Of a stretch of 64,000 bases of DNA, positions 48,742 through 62,803 are shown piece after piece (position 1 is the stretch's first letter; each line of letters opens with the position of its first letter). The DNA is from Planktomarina sp. GTDB lineage: Bacteria; Pseudomonadota; Alphaproteobacteria; Rhodobacterales; Rhodobacteraceae. The stretch is taken from the NCBI GenBank assembly GCA_020629775.1, contig JAHDCP010000001.1, positions 1 to 64,000 of the forward strand. Direction: 5' to 3'. The notes under the pieces were generated by a model. It saw only the letters and a list, made by a program, of their open reading frames with translations. It had not been told where the DNA came from and made no database searches. The translations under genes and the position numbers were made by a program.

Positions 48742-50106
48742 ATGATGCAACGACTGAATATTGTGGGCGGCGGCATGGCTGGCGCAGAAGCGGCCTGGCA
48801 GGCCGCGCAAATGGGCGTACCCGTGCGGATCCATGAGATGCGCCCAAAGGTGGAAACTTTTGCCCACCAGACGGGGGATCTGGGGGAAATGGTGTGTTCC
48901 AATTCCTTTCGATCTGATGATGATGAAGCCAATGCCGTGGGGCTGTTACATTGGGAAATGCGGGCCGCAAATGGGCTGATTATGGCCACCGCCGAAAAGC
49001 ACCGGCTGCCCGCCGGGGGTGCCTTGGCGGTGGATCGCGAACCCTTTGCCAAATCGGTCACGGCCGCGCTGCACGCCCATCCATTGATTGAAATCGTGGG
49101 CGAAGAAATCACCACCCTGCCCGAAGACGGCACTTGGATTTTCGCCACGGGTCCTTTGACAAGCTCTGATTTGGCCACAGCCATTCAAGCAGAAACCGGC
49201 GCGGAAGCCCTGGCGTTTTTCGATGCCATCGCCCCCATCATTTACGCCGAAAGCATTAACATGGATGTCGCATGGATGCAGTCGCGGTATGACAAGGGTG
49301 AAACTGAAGAAGAACAAAAAGCATACCTGAATTGCCCGATGACCAAAGACCAGTACGAGGCGTTTATTGATGCCCTGCTGGCCGCCGAAAAAGCGGAATT
49401 CAAACCCGGGGAAACCGCCGGTTATTTTGATGGGTGCTTGCCCATCGAAATCATGGCGGAACGGGGCCGTGAAACGTTGCGATTTGGCCCGATGAAACCT
49501 GTGGGCCTCACCAATGCCCATGATCTTGAAAACAAAGCTTATGCCGTGGTGCAACTGCGCCGCGACAACGCGTTGGGGACGTTGTTCAACATCGTGGGGT
49601 TCCAAACCAAGATGAAATACGGCGCGCAAAAGGAAGTTTTGCGCATGATCCCTGGGTTGGAAGACGCGGAATTTGCACGTCTGGGGGGCATTCATCGCAA
49701 CACGTTCTTGAATTCGCCTACGCTGTTGGATGATCAAATGCGTCTGAAGTCGCGGCCTAACATCCGCTTTGCAGGCCAGATCACAGGCGTGGAAGGATAC
49801 GTGGAAAGTGCCGCCATGGGCTTGATCGCCGGGCGTATGGCCGCCGCCGAAATCCAAGGTCACACGATTACCCCCCCGCCCGCAGAAACGGCAAGCGGTG
49901 CTTTGATCACCCACATCACTGGCGGCGCGGATGCCAAAACGTTCCAACCCATGAACGTGAACTTCGGCCTGTTTCCACCAGTTGATGGGGTCAAAGGGGG
50001 CCGTAAGAACCGCAAAAACCGGTACAAGGCTTACACAGACCGCGCCAAAATGTCCTTCTCGGACTGGCTTGCACAGGTGTGCATTCCCGTTAAAGTGGAA
50101 GAATGA
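48742..50106 (+). CDS. trmFO: Methylenetetrahydrofolate-tRNA-(uracil-5-)-methyltransferase TrmFO
   Basis: The 454-residue flavoenzyme begins [15 protein letters not shown] (FAD site) and has [21 protein letters not shown] and the folate-linked motif [18 protein letters not shown]. It makes 5-methyluridine at position 54 of tRNA with methylene-tetrahydrofolate. The last four bases overlap the methyltransferase gene as ATGA. Confidence 0.96.
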   Translation: MMQRLNIVGGGMAGAEAAWQAAQMGVPVRIHEMRPKVETFAHQTGDLGEMVCSNSFRSDDDEANAVGLLHWEMRAANGLIMATAEKHRLPAGGALAVDREPFAKSVTAALHAHPLIEIVGEEITTLPEDGTWIFATGPLTSSDLATAIQAETGAEALAFFDAIAPIIYAESINMDVAWMQSRYDKGETEEEQKAYLNCPMTKDQYEAFIDALLAAEKAEFKPGETAGYFDGCLPIEIMAERGRETLRFGPMKPVGLTNAHDLENKAYAVVQLRRDNALGTLFNIVGFQTKMKYGAQKEVLRMIPGLEDAEFARLGGIHRNTFLNSPTLLDDQMRLKSRPNIRFAGQITGVEGYVESAAMGLIAGRMAAAEIQGHTITPPPAETASGALITHITGGADAKTFQPMNVNFGLFPPVDGVKGGRKNRKNRYKAYTDRAKMSFSDWLAQVCIPVKVEE

Positions 50107-50723
50107 GCGATGATCGCCACGACACCCTGAAAGAACCCCTGTGGGTCCCACGCCCCGTGGAAGAAACCCTGGCAATGTATGCTGATTGGGCCGCCACTTA
50201 TGATGCGGATGTCACTGGGGCCGGTTATGCCACCCCTGCACGTATCGCCAATGCGCTGGACGGTCGGGTGCCGTATACTGCACGCGTTTTGGACTTTGGG
50301 TGTGGCACGGGCTTGTCGGGTCTGGCCCTCAAAGACATTGGTTTCACCAAAATCGACGGCACCGATATATCCGCACAAATGCTGGACTTTGCGCAAACCC
50401 GCGCCGTTTATGGGGCGTTGTGGCAATCCCAACCAGGCACTTTGGACATCACGCGCGGAACCTATGACGCGATAGTCGCCACTGGGGTGATTTCTTTGGG
50501 CGCGGCCCCGCCAGAAACTTTGGATTTGGTGCTGTCCAAACTGGCCCCGGGTGGGCTTTTGGCACTGTCGTTCAATGATCCCACCATCGCTGAAGGCAGT
50601 TATGACGCAGCCCTTCAAGCGGCCCAAAACGCCAATACCTGCACAGTCGTCTTCAGAGAAAACGGCCCCCATTTGCCGGGCAAAAATATGGGGTCCGACG
50701 TGATGGTCCTGCGCCGTCAATGA
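50103..50723 (+). CDS. Class I SAM-dependent methyltransferase
   Basis: The 206-residue protein has SAM-binding motif [17 protein letters not shown] followed by [10 protein letters not shown], and a later [11 protein letters not shown]. The substrate is unknown. It overlaps both trmFO (ATGA) and gluQ (ATGA), so it is part of a tightly coupled three-gene set and may also act on tRNA or a small molecule. Confidence 0.87.
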   Translation: MSDDRHDTLKEPLWVPRPVEETLAMYADWAATYDADVTGAGYATPARIANALDGRVPYTARVLDFGCGTGLSGLALKDIGFTKIDGTDISAQMLDFAQTRAVYGALWQSQPGTLDITRGTYDAIVATGVISLGAAPPETLDLVLSKLAPGGLLALSFNDPTIAEGSYDAALQAAQNANTCTVVFRENGPHLPGKNMGSDVMVLRRQ

Positions 50724-51616
50724 TCCGCACCCGGTTTGCCCCGTCCCCAACGGGGCCTTTGCACTTGGGCCATGCCTTTTCTGCCATGACTGCATTTCGC
50801 TTAGCCCAAGCCTTGGAGGGCGAATTCCACGTCCGCATGGAAGACTTGGACCAATCCCGGTCCCGCGACCATTGGGAAGCCCAGATGTATGACGACATGG
50901 CTTGGTTGGGCCTGACATGGGCGCAACCGGTGATCCGGCAATCTGAACGTGGGGCGGCTTACAAAAACGCACTTCAAAAGCTTTGGGATCTGGGGCTGAT
51001 TTACCCGTGCGATTGTACCCGCCGTGACATTGCCCAAGCCGTCAGCGCGCCCCAACACGGCGCGCCCCTTTCAGGGCCCCACGGTGTGATCTATCCCGGC
51101 ACGTGCCGGCACAAACCCAAACCAACCCAAATGCCCGAAAACATGGCCCTGCGTCTGGATATGGAATTGGCCCACGCGCCGGGGCGAAGTTTTATTCAGG
51201 TTGACGGAATGGGCATTGAAACCGCCAACACGGTGGTGGCAGCCCCGCACACACAACGCCACATCGGCGATCCTGTCATCAGCCGCAAAGGCTTGGATGC
51301 CGCATATCACTTGGCCGTGGTGGTGGATGATGCATTCAGCGGCATAACCCATGTGGTGCGCGGCGCAGATCTGTTCGAAGCCACAAAAATCCACGTACTA
51401 TTGCAAAGTGCCTTGGACCTGCCCACCCCCAAATACCACCACCATCGACTGATGACCGATGAACACGGCAAGCGCCTGGCCAAGCGGGACGACGCGCGCG
51501 CAATCGCCGCTTACCGTAAAGATGGGTTATCGCCATCAGACGTTTTAATGTTGGTGGGGCTTCAGGCTTCTGGGCCAAAAAGTTCTTCGGGCTGGTCTCC
51601 AAGAATGGACGTGTAA
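50720..51616 (+). CDS. gluQ: Glutamyl-Q tRNA(Asp) synthetase
   Basis: The 298-residue enzyme is a truncated GluRS without an anticodon-binding domain. HIGH reads PLHLGH in APSPTGPLHLGHAFSA, the zinc ligands are in YPCDCTRRD and YPGTCR, and KMSKS appears as RLAKRDDA. It attaches glutamate to queuosine in tRNA(Asp). The last 55 bases overlap the convergent hisI 3' end. Confidence 0.94.
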   Translation: MIRTRFAPSPTGPLHLGHAFSAMTAFRLAQALEGEFHVRMEDLDQSRSRDHWEAQMYDDMAWLGLTWAQPVIRQSERGAAYKNALQKLWDLGLIYPCDCTRRDIAQAVSAPQHGAPLSGPHGVIYPGTCRHKPKPTQMPENMALRLDMELAHAPGRSFIQVDGMGIETANTVVAAPHTQRHIGDPVISRKGLDAAYHLAVVVDDAFSGITHVVRGADLFEATKIHVLLQSALDLPTPKYHHHRLMTDEHGKRLAKRDDARAIAAYRKDGLSPSDVLMLVGLQASGPKSSSGWSPRMDV

Positions 51617-51918
51617 AAACAGTTGCGCCGGTTGGTGTGACACGCCGCACCTTTTTGACGCACTATCGCCAAAACAGCGTCCTGGTCACAATCAATCCTC
51701 AGATCAACGATGTCCTGCGTGTGCCCGCTGGTTTCACCCTTCACCCAAAAACTTTGCCGTGACCGCGACCAATATGTCATCCGGCCCGTTTCCAAGGTTT
51801 GGCGCAAAGCGTCCTGATTGGCCCAGGCCATCATCAAAACCTCGCCCGTGTCCGCCGATTGGGCAATCACCGGGATCAATCCGCGATCATCATATTTCAG
51901 TCCGGTCAAATCGATCAT
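51562..51918 (-). CDS. hisI: Phosphoribosyl-AMP cyclohydrolase
   Basis: The 118-residue enzyme of histidine synthesis has the zinc and catalytic motifs DCDQDAVLAIV and ACHTNRRNCFY. The HisE domain is absent, as is normal in alphaproteobacteria. The start MIDLTGLKYDDRG is preferred to 51996, which would cross the neighbouring gene's start. The 55-base overlap with gluQ is convergent. Confidence 0.93.
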   Translation of the reverse strand: MIDLTGLKYDDRGLIPVIAQSADTGEVLMMAWANQDALRQTLETGRMTYWSRSRQSFWVKGETSGHTQDIVDLRIDCDQDAVLAIVRQKGAACHTNRRNCFYTSILGDQPEELFGPEA

Positions 51919-51982
51919 CGTGCACCCTTTCCGTTTGCGGTGTTGCAGCCTATCTATGCAGGGAAACGCGAAAGGCCAAGCC

Positions 51983-52447
51983 GTGGGCGCAGACACCGAT
52001 TTGATGCAACTCTACTCGTCTCGCATTCTGGCGTTGGCCGCAGAAATGCCGTTTGCGGCACGTCTGTCCGCCCCACAAGGCAGTGCCATGCGCCGGTCCC
52101 CGCAGTGTGGGTCAAAAGTCACCGTGGATGTGACTATGAATTCCGATGGGCGCATCGCTGATTTCGGACAAGACGTGAAAGCCTGCGCATTGGGTCAAGC
52201 CAGTGCATCTTTGTCTGCCAGCAATATCTTGGGCAGAAATGAACAAGAGGTGAAGGCGGCGCGCGATGCCCTGGCAGGCATGTTGGCGGGCAGCGGTGAA
52301 CGCCCAGGCACACCCTTCGACGGGTTTGAGGTTTTGACCCCCGCGATTGATTTTAAAAATCGCCATGCGTCCATCATGTTGGCCCTGGAAGCAACGCTTG
52401 ATGCCATGGCCGACGCGAAGACAAAAAACCACTGCCTAATCAAATAG
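51983..52447 (+). CDS. IscU/NifU-like Fe-S scaffold protein
   Basis: The 154-residue protein matches the IscU_N domain: Cys42 in SPQCGSKVTVDV, Cys68 in VKACALGQASASL, and RHASIMLALEA, which aligns to LHCSILAEDAI of IscU. So His128 is kept but the third cluster cysteine is Ala129. A spare His-Cys pair is at 150-151. It may be a divergent scaffold or carrier. The GTG at 51983 follows AAAGG by seven bases; ATG 51956 is possible. It is divergent from hisI across 64 bases. Confidence 0.82.
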   Translation: MGADTDLMQLYSSRILALAAEMPFAARLSAPQGSAMRRSPQCGSKVTVDVTMNSDGRIADFGQDVKACALGQASASLSASNILGRNEQEVKAARDALAGMLAGSGERPGTPFDGFEVLTPAIDFKNRHASIMLALEATLDAMADAKTKNHCLIK

Positions 52448-52462
52448 TTAGATCCAAATGAT

Positions 52463-52501
52463 AAAAAAACCGCCGCACTTTGGGGATACCAAAGGCGGCG
52501 G
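52463..52501 (-). terminator. Rho-independent terminator after the microprotein region
   Basis: The arms CCGCCGCACTTTGG and CCAAAGGCGGCGG (one bulge) are followed on the minus strand by seven T. It lies about 135 bases beyond the microprotein stop, so it may end a long 3' untranslated region or a small RNA. It is also 16 bases after the plus-strand IscU-like gene, though no T run follows on that strand. Confidence 0.85.
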
Positions 52502-52635
52502 CAAGTCAGCACCTCGCAAGGGACCCGGAAAACTCTGTCCCAGAGGCAGTCTGGACAGAAAAGTGACGGCAGTCAGGCGTTTCAAATGTGGGATATGAAA
52601 CGCGTTCCGGTGCGGATGTGCAGGCAGAAATTTCG

Positions 52636-52749
52636 TTAGATGGCAGGAATGAACAGCGCGATGTAAAGCATTGACATCAAAGCAAAAACGCCAACGGCAT
52701 CTTTGATTGCGGCGATTGTCTCTGGGTGGCTTTTGATCCAAGTTTTCAT
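52636..52749 (-). CDS. Candidate 37-residue membrane microprotein
   Basis: The 37-residue ORF begins MKTWIKSHPETIAAIKDAVG and ends with the hydrophobic tail FALMSMLYIALFIPAI, a likely single membrane span. A GAGAG site is about eight bases before the ATG. A longer in-frame reading from 52872 lies in the gap to recG but the upstream part has no membrane or domain features. The 133-base upstream gap gives room for a promoter. Without homologs this remains a candidate. Confidence 0.5.
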   Translation of the reverse strand: MKTWIKSHPETIAAIKDAVGVFALMSMLYIALFIPAI

Positions 52750-52882
52750 CGGTCTGCTCTCAATGTGTTTTGTCGTTTGTTGCACCTTTGTTCTCATTTC
52801 AGAAACGATTTGTAAAGAACTTTTTAAGAACATTTGTGAACAAAACGTGTTTTCAGCAGGCCCTATCGCCAACAGATTCCTG

Positions 52883-57102
<4,220 letters not shown>

Positions 57103-57133
57103 TCACCGTGAAGGTAGAAGCAAGGGGGGCCAC

Positions 57134-57171
57134 CGTCCAGATTTGGACGTGCGAATAACGAAACTATTCGC
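57134..57171 (-). terminator. Tandem hairpins between ctrA and ligA
   Basis: Two hairpins lie in the 100-base gap: CGTCCA/TGGACG with a four-base loop (57134-57149) and GCGAATA/TATTCGC with a seven-base loop (57151-57171). There is no T run on either strand, so a terminator is only weakly supported; an RNA-stability or protein-binding element at the ctrA 3' end is possible. Confidence 0.4.
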
Positions 57172-57184
57172 AGGTATTTTCAGA

Positions 57185-57898
57185 TTAGGCCATTGCAGCT
57201 AGACGATGGTCAACGTCCACCGGTTGTGGATCGCGCAAAACATAGCCGCGACCCCAAACTGTTTCGATATAGCTTTGTCCATCTGTTGCGGACGCAAGTT
57301 TCTTACGCAGTTTGCATATGAAGACGTCGATGATTTTCAGTTCTGGCTCATCCATCCCGCCGTACAGATGGTTGAGGAACATTTCCTTGGTGAGCGTCGT
57401 TCCTTTACGCAGGCTCAGCAACTCTAGCATTTGGTATTCTTTGCCAGTTAGGTGGACTGGCTTGCCGCGCGCTTCCACAGTTTTTGTGTCCAAGTTGATG
57501 TGGACATCCCCAACTTCAATGATGGACTGCGAATGCCCTTTCGAACGACGGATAATCGCGTGGATCCGGGCCACCAATTCTTCTCGGTGAAATGGTTTGG
57601 TCAAATAGTCATCGGCACCAATTCCAAAACCCTTGATTTTGCTGTCAGTGTCGGAATCTCCAGAAAGGATCAAAATAGGCGTTTCAATTCTTGCCAAACG
57701 TAGATGCCTTAGAACTTCGTACCCATTCATGTCGGGCAGGCCAAGATCGAGCAAGATCAAGTCGTAGTCATAAAGTTTGGCCAGATCCAAACCTTCTTCA
57801 CCCATATTTGTGGCGTAAACATTCAGATTTGCATGCCCCAACATCATCTCGATGCTTTTGGACGTGGCCGGATCGTCTTCGATAAGTAAAATACGCAT
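57185..57898 (-). CDS. ctrA: Cell-cycle response regulator CtrA
   Basis: The 237-residue OmpR-family regulator has a receiver domain with Asp51 ([15 protein letters not shown]), switch residues including Lys in [10 protein letters not shown], and a winged-helix domain ([37 protein letters not shown]). In Caulobacter it is essential; in Rhodobacterales it controls motility and gene transfer agents. SciP, whose homolog lies upstream, binds CtrA and blocks its activation. The C terminus ends RLAAMA rather than the AA proteolysis tag of Caulobacter. Confidence 0.97.
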   Translation of the reverse strand: MRILLIEDDPATSKSIEMMLGHANLNVYATNMGEEGLDLAKLYDYDLILLDLGLPDMNGYEVLRHLRLARIETPILILSGDSDTDSKIKGFGIGADDYLTKPFHREELVARIHAIIRRSKGHSQSIIEVGDVHINLDTKTVEARGKPVHLTGKEYQMLELLSLRKGTTLTKEMFLNHLYGGMDEPELKIIDVFICKLRKKLASATDGQSYIETVWGRGYVLRDPQPVDVDHRLAAMA

Positions 57899-57945
57899 AT
57901 CGTGCCCCCATGGTTAATGATCGCACACACCTTCACTCACAAAGG

Positions 57946-57960
57946 TTAATTACACGTTAC
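57946..57960. promoter_or_regulatory. Near-consensus CtrA box upstream of ctrA
   Basis: TTAA-N7-TTAC sits 48 to 62 bases upstream of the ctrA start, one base away from the TTAA-N7-TTAA CtrA consensus. It would allow autoregulation. The 103-base gap to sciP has no perfect copy. Binding is inferred from sequence only. Confidence 0.5.
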
Positions 57961-58001
57961 TCGATATCTACCGGCATTCAATACCATTCAGAGTTGCATG
58001 G

Positions 58002-58262
58002 TTAACGTTTTGTCACACGTAAGCCGGTTTCACCATTTGCAATAAAGGCATTCCGCCATTCATCGAATTCTTCTTTGCTTAACCCATAGCGCTGCAAAGC
58101 AGTCGCAATATCAATCAGTCCGAACTCCACCGCCTTAACCAAAACAGCTTTACGAGATGCCACCCACCGCGTGCATTCCGGTTCTGGTAAGTCCGCTTGT
58201 GACAACGTTTGCCCATCGGGCAACGTCACCGTGCGCGGTCCGTCAATTTTGCGCAGATACAC
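58002..58262 (-). CDS. sciP: DUF1153 protein, SciP-like CtrA inhibitor
   Basis: The 86-residue protein reads VYLRKIDGPRTVTLPDGQTL, then RWVASRKAVLVKAVEFGL and QRYGLSKEEFDEWRNAF, the DUF1153 helix-turn-helix family that includes SciP of Caulobacter, which binds CtrA to block transcription activation. The start is a GTG with AAAGGA seven bases upstream; the reading from 58439 would add 59 residues and overlap mnmA antisense. It lies directly upstream of ctrA on the same strand. Confidence 0.9.
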   Translation of the reverse strand: MYLRKIDGPRTVTLPDGQTLSQADLPEPECTRWVASRKAVLVKAVEFGLIDIATALQRYGLSKEEFDEWRNAFIANGETGLRVTKR

Positions 58263-58389
58263 CTCGAATTTCCTTTTCCCAATCACCCCTTTCGCATCTG
58301 TACAGGTTAGGCTTAAAGCAGCATGAAGCATCCCATCGAGAATAGGTTGTATTTTCCTATATTTATATGGATCACACTGGAGAATGAAC

Positions 58390-59541
58390 ATGTCGTTGGC
58401 CATGACCGAGACAAAGCTAAACTCTTTAGGATTTGCCAAGTCACCCGCTGAAACACGAGTGGTTGTGGCAATGTCTGGGGGCGTGGACAGTTCCGTTGTG
58501 GCCGCAGAATTGGCAAGCCAAGGATATGATGTCGTGGGCGTTACCCTGCAACTCTATGACCATGGCGCTGCCCTGGCCAAAAAGGGTGCATGCTGTGCGG
58601 GAACGGACATCCATGATGCCCGCCGCGTTGCCGAAAAACTGGGCTTCCCGCATTATGTTTTGGACTATGAAAACACATTCAAAGATGCGGTCATCGATGA
58701 GTTTGCTGACAGTTATTTGGCCGGTGCGACGCCCGTCCCGTGCATTCGCTGCAATGAACGGGTCAAATTCAAAGATCTTTTAGAAACCGCGAAAGATCTG
58801 GATGCAGATTGCATGGCAACGGGCCATTACATCCAACGGTTTGATGGTCAGAAAAGTGCTCAGCTGCATCGCGCGGCTGATCCTGTCCGTGATCAAAGCT
58901 ATTTTCTATTTTCCACCACGCAGCAGCAATTGGAATACCTGCGGTTTCCTTTGGGGCATTTGCATTCAAAAGCGCAAACCCGTGCGCTGGCGGAAAAGCA
59001 CGGTTTATCTGTCGCAGATAAACCCGACAGCCAAGATATTTGCTTTGTGCCCGATGGCGATTATGCCGCAGTGATTGAAAAATTGCGTCCTGGGTCCGCC
59101 CAGCCAGGTCATATCGTGGACCAAAACGGTGGTGTGGTCGGTAATCATGAGGGCGTTATTAACTTTACGATTGGCCAGCGGCGTGGGCTGGGGATCGGTG
59201 GTTTGGCCGAACCCATGTATGTTGTAAAATTGGACCCAGATAGTCGCGAGGTGGTTGTGGGCCCAAAGCACATGCTGGCCACACGAACTTTGCACCTGAA
59301 AGAGGTGAACTGGCTGGGGGATCATCCATTTGATTCATCAGAAAAGCACATTCTGGACGTCAAGGTACGGTCAACACGGCCGCCAGCGGAAGCCACGATC
59401 ACGCCCATCAGCCCGACGGAAGCAATGGTAACTCTGGCGGCAGCGGAAGCGGGTGTTGCCCCAGGACAGGCATGCGTTTTTTATGATCAAGATGGGTCAC
59501 GGGTTTTGGGCGGCGGTTGGATCAGCGCTGCAAAAAGTTAA
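58390..59541 (+). CDS. mnmA: tRNA-specific 2-thiouridylase MnmA
   Basis: The 383-residue enzyme has the PP-loop [13 protein letters not shown], the catalytic cysteine in [14 protein letters not shown], the second in [11 protein letters not shown], and the [14 protein letters not shown] beta-barrel. It makes 2-thiouridine at wobble position 34. The ATG at 58390 follows GGAGA at good spacing; the ATG at 58384 is too close to it. The 3' end overlaps lpxB by 20 bases, convergent. Confidence 0.96.
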   Translation: MSLAMTETKLNSLGFAKSPAETRVVVAMSGGVDSSVVAAELASQGYDVVGVTLQLYDHGAALAKKGACCAGTDIHDARRVAEKLGFPHYVLDYENTFKDAVIDEFADSYLAGATPVPCIRCNERVKFKDLLETAKDLDADCMATGHYIQRFDGQKSAQLHRAADPVRDQSYFLFSTTQQQLEYLRFPLGHLHSKAQTRALAEKHGLSVADKPDSQDICFVPDGDYAAVIEKLRPGSAQPGHIVDQNGGVVGNHEGVINFTIGQRRGLGIGGLAEPMYVVKLDPDSREVVVGPKHMLATRTLHLKEVNWLGDHPFDSSEKHILDVKVRSTRPPAEATITPISPTEAMVTLAAAEAGVAPGQACVFYDQDGSRVLGGGWISAAKS

Positions 59542-60670
59542 TGACAGATTGGGCGGCCCGTATACCCGGGGACACGCCGCCCTTCCCCAAACGCTGCATC
59601 GTCGATGCCATAGCCGCTTTTTGATCCATCGGGTTCTGAATAACATCTTGCAGACCATCAGCGATCAAATCTGGTTTGCAATTTGCGCCAATAAACTCCG
59701 GTACTGCTCGTGTTTCGGACACCAAGTTTACCAATGTCACTGTATCCACGCGCAACATCCGGCCGATAATTTGCCGTGACAGCCATTGCATATCGTAAGC
59801 AATCACCATCGGCGTTCCAACACTGGCCAATTCCAGCGAAACAGTACCAGACGCCGCCAACGCAGCCCCAGATGCAGCAAAGGCAGTGCGCCGCATGTGC
59901 GCCGCAGCATCCGCCTGAGACGCATCCCCCACAACCATAAACGGCTTTCGCGCCAGGGAATTTATGTGCCTTTCCAAATGTGGAACAAGGTGCGGAAGTG
60001 TCGGTAATACCCAATCAAATTCGACAAATTCTTCGCGGGCCATAACATCGGAAAAAACAGGCATAAGCCGATCGATTTCTGACCGCCGGGAGCCAGGCAA
60101 AACTACCAACGTATTTTCCGACAGATTATGCGCAGTTCGAAAGGATTGAATATCGGCCAAAGATATTTCTGGATCTTGAACAACAGGATGCCCAACAAAA
60201 TCACAGGTCATGCCAGCTTTTTGCATAAAGGGTGGTTCAAATGGCAAAAGCGCCAAAACATGATTGACATGGGCCGCCATTTTGGCCGCACGTCCCGGGC
60301 GCCATGCCCAAACACTGGGGGCAACGTAATGAACAGTGGGAATGTTCGACTGCGCTTTCACCTTGTCAGCGACACGCAGGGAAAATTCAGGCGCATCGAT
60401 GGTAATAACAACGTCGGCTTGCCAATCCACTGCCGCTTCAGCCGTTTGGGCGATCCGTTTTTTTAGATCAAAATATTTTGGAAGTATTTCCATCAACCCC
60501 ATAACCGACAGTTCGGACATGTCGAACAAACTGCTCAGGCCTTGGCCGATCATGCGCGGACCACCAATCCCTTTAAATTCCATAGTCGGATCAAGCGATC
60601 TTAGTCCATTGATCAAATCCGCGCCCAAACGATCGCCTGACGCTTCACCCGCTGTTATAAACACCCTCAC
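59522..60670 (-). CDS. lpxB: Lipid A disaccharide synthase
   Basis: The 382-residue glycosyltransferase has the N-terminal [20 protein letters not shown] motif, GHPVVQDP and [16 protein letters not shown], and the C-terminal acceptor region [26 protein letters not shown]. It joins two acylglucosamine units in lipid A synthesis. It starts with GTG overlapping the lpxI stop as GTGA, last in the lpx operon. Confidence 0.95.
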   Translation of the reverse strand: MRVFITAGEASGDRLGADLINGLRSLDPTMEFKGIGGPRMIGQGLSSLFDMSELSVMGLMEILPKYFDLKKRIAQTAEAAVDWQADVVITIDAPEFSLRVADKVKAQSNIPTVHYVAPSVWAWRPGRAAKMAAHVNHVLALLPFEPPFMQKAGMTCDFVGHPVVQDPEISLADIQSFRTAHNLSENTLVVLPGSRRSEIDRLMPVFSDVMAREEFVEFDWVLPTLPHLVPHLERHINSLARKPFMVVGDASQADAAAHMRRTAFAASGAALAASGTVSLELASVGTPMVIAYDMQWLSRQIIGRMLRVDTVTLVNLVSETRAVPEFIGANCKPDLIADGLQDVIQNPMDQKAAMASTMQRLGKGGVSPGIRAAQSVINFLQR

Positions 60671-61467
60671 GACAATGGTCCGGTCCCGTGCAAAATCAAA
60701 CCCAGTTGATTAGCGCGTTCTATGGTTAGCTCAGGATCAAGAACCATCACCTGACCAGCCGCAAAAGCAATCCCGCGCAGTCGCGCAGCGGCTGCCGCTT
60801 CTACCGTTTCAATACCGATCGTGGGCATATCGACGCGCAAATCTTGGCCAATCTTGGGGGCCTTAACAAGCATACCACCTGTGGGCACGCGTTCGGACCT
60901 TCGGGTCAAACTGGACAGCATCCAATCCGTTCCAGCCACAGATTCCACAGCGATGATTTGCCCCGCGCTTGCTACACATGCTTGCCCAACGTCCAACGGG
61001 GACAAAGCTGACAAAACGGCCTTTGCGCGTTCAATATCTTTGAGATTTTGATCACTGACAGCAAGTTTGGTTGCATCACCCGCGGGCAATAAGAAATCTG
61101 GCACAAATTCCGATGCAGATCGCACTTTGAAACCCGCAGCTTCAAACACCCGAATAATGATCGCCAAAGCGCCCCCGTCGCCATCGCGCAAGGCTTCAAG
61201 GATTTTGGGGACCAACGGTGCCGTCGCTTGGTCAATCAAGTCTGGATTCAAAGTTGGCCGGTGTATTGCGCCAGCAAAACACACCTCAGAGACACCCGCT
61301 TTGGCCAGTGTTTGCAGCAGTGTCCCCAAAGTTTCCAAGCGAAAAGTGATTTCGGGAAGCAGTTCGTCAGGCGCAAATCCATCCAAAGCTGCCACCAAAG
61401 GCCAACGATCGCAGCGCGCCGCGACGCGGGTGGGTAAATCGCCCTGCCCGGCGACAAGCGCAAGCAT
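60667..61467 (-). CDS. lpxI: UDP-2,3-diacylglucosamine pyrophosphatase LpxI
   Basis: The 266-residue DUF1009 protein begins LALVAGQGDLPTRVA and contains VCFAGAIHRPTLNPD, IIAVESVAGTDWML and DLRVDMPTIGIETVEAAA. LpxI does the LpxH step in lipid A synthesis in alphaproteobacteria by a different mechanism. It is five bases from lpxA and overlaps lpxB. Confidence 0.94.
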   Translation of the reverse strand: MLALVAGQGDLPTRVAARCDRWPLVAALDGFAPDELLPEITFRLETLGTLLQTLAKAGVSEVCFAGAIHRPTLNPDLIDQATAPLVPKILEALRDGDGGALAIIIRVFEAAGFKVRSASEFVPDFLLPAGDATKLAVSDQNLKDIERAKAVLSALSPLDVGQACVASAGQIIAVESVAGTDWMLSSLTRRSERVPTGGMLVKAPKIGQDLRVDMPTIGIETVEAAAAARLRGIAFAAGQVMVLDPELTIERANQLGLILHGTGPLS

Positions 61468-61471
61468 GAGC

Positions 61472-62278
61472 TTATTGCCCTGTGCCGGGCGTCAAAAACG
61501 ATCGGCCCGAATTGCCCAACACGAAATCAACAATGGTTTGGACATATTCGCTGTCTGTTTCTTTGCCCAATTTACGTGCACGGTCTTGAAAAGCGCCTTC
61601 ACCCTGCGCCAACATTTGGAACGCTGCGCGTAAGGCAGTTATATCTGAACGCGCAACGCCACGGCGTTTCAAGCCCACCAAATTTAAACCTGACAATTCA
61701 CCACGTGGCGCTTGAACCAAACCAAATGGGATCACGTCATTGGTGACCATGGTCACAGCACCGATTATGGCGCCCCTTCCGATCCGAACAAATTGGTGCA
61801 CTCCGCACAGACCACCAATAATCACGTCGTCTTCGATAACGACATGGCCCGCAATTGCTGCAGAATTCACCAAAATTACGCGATTGCCGATAACAGCGTC
61901 ATGGGCCACGTGGCAGCCTGCCATCAAAAGGCAATCATCGCCAACAGCAGTCAAGCCACCGCCACCTGCTGTCCCTGTGTTGATGGTCACGTGTTCGCGA
62001 ATACGACAACGGGCGCCAATCTCAAGACGAGTGCTTTCACCTTGAAACTTTTTGTCCTGCGGAATTTCACCGATAACAGCGAATGCATGCACCAGTGTGT
62101 CATCTCCAATGCTGGTATCGCCCTTCACGACAACGTGGCTGGTAAGTTCCACGTTGCGCCCCAAAGAAACCCCTGCATCAATCAAGGAGAATGGACCGAC
62201 TTTGCAGCCCGGTCCAATCGTCGCGCCGTCTTCAACGATTGCGCTTGGGTGCACTTGTGCTGTTGGATCAATGGTCAT
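61472..62278 (-). CDS. lpxA: UDP-N-acetylglucosamine acyltransferase
   Basis: The 268-residue acyltransferase is a left-handed beta helix with hexapeptide repeats (IGPGCKVGPFSLIDAGVSLG). The catalytic base is His123 in GCHVAHDAV, followed by the GHVVIEDDVIIGG region. It makes the first lipid A precursor. It starts four bases after the fabZ stop. Confidence 0.97.
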   Translation of the reverse strand: MTIDPTAQVHPSAIVEDGATIGPGCKVGPFSLIDAGVSLGRNVELTSHVVVKGDTSIGDDTLVHAFAVIGEIPQDKKFQGESTRLEIGARCRIREHVTINTGTAGGGGLTAVGDDCLLMAGCHVAHDAVIGNRVILVNSAAIAGHVVIEDDVIIGGLCGVHQFVRIGRGAIIGAVTMVTNDVIPFGLVQAPRGELSGLNLVGLKRRGVARSDITALRAAFQMLAQGEGAFQDRARKLGKETDSEYVQTIVDFVLGNSGRSFLTPGTGQ

Positions 62279-62281
62279 GCT

Positions 62282-62737
62282 TTATGCCTCAGGCAAATCG
62301 ACCATCGCGGTAAACTCAGCCTCGGCAGCCATTTCATCACCAACCATGGCGCGACCTTTGAATTTCCAGATTTTCGAACCGCCGCGCACCGTTTCAATAG
62401 TCATTTCCAATACATCGCCGGGAATGACTTTTCGACGAAACTTACACTTATCAATCGCCATGAAGTAGATCAGGAAATTTGTGCCAGCTAGTTCTTTGGT
62501 AACCCCCACCATAACACCTGCTGTTTGGGCCATGGCTTCGACAATAGTCACTCCAGGCATGATTGGTGTCCCTGGAAAATGCCCCTGAAAATGAGGTTCA
62601 TTCATGGTTACATTTTTAATGCCTTTGGCGGAAGTTACGCCGTCAATGTCCACAACTTTGTCGACCAACAAGAACGGATATCGGTGAGGCAATATCGCTT
62701 GAATTTGTTGAATGTCTGCTTGCGCCAAATCTGCCAT
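62282..62737 (-). CDS. fabZ: 3-hydroxyacyl-[ACP] dehydratase FabZ
   Basis: The 151-residue hotdog enzyme has its catalytic residues His53 ([13 protein letters not shown]) and Glu67 (VEAMAQTAG). It dehydrates 3-hydroxyacyl-ACP in fatty acid synthesis, competing with LpxA for hydroxyacyl-ACP. It follows ompH after 66 bases; lpxD, often here, is missing. Confidence 0.97.
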   Translation of the reverse strand: MADLAQADIQQIQAILPHRYPFLLVDKVVDIDGVTSAKGIKNVTMNEPHFQGHFPGTPIMPGVTIVEAMAQTAGVMVGVTKELAGTNFLIYFMAIDKCKFRRKVIPGDVLEMTIETVRGGSKIWKFKGRAMVGDEMAAEAEFTAMVDLPEA

Positions 62738-62803
62738 CTGTCATCCCCGAATTGCTTAGGTTGGCCTAGCAAGGGAAAGACATCCCATCAAGCACCATCG
62801 CAC

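Noticed and set aside
48946-50175. 409-residue ORF antisense to trmFO
   Set aside because: Low-complexity, His/Arg/Phe-rich shadow of trmFO with no recognisable motif.
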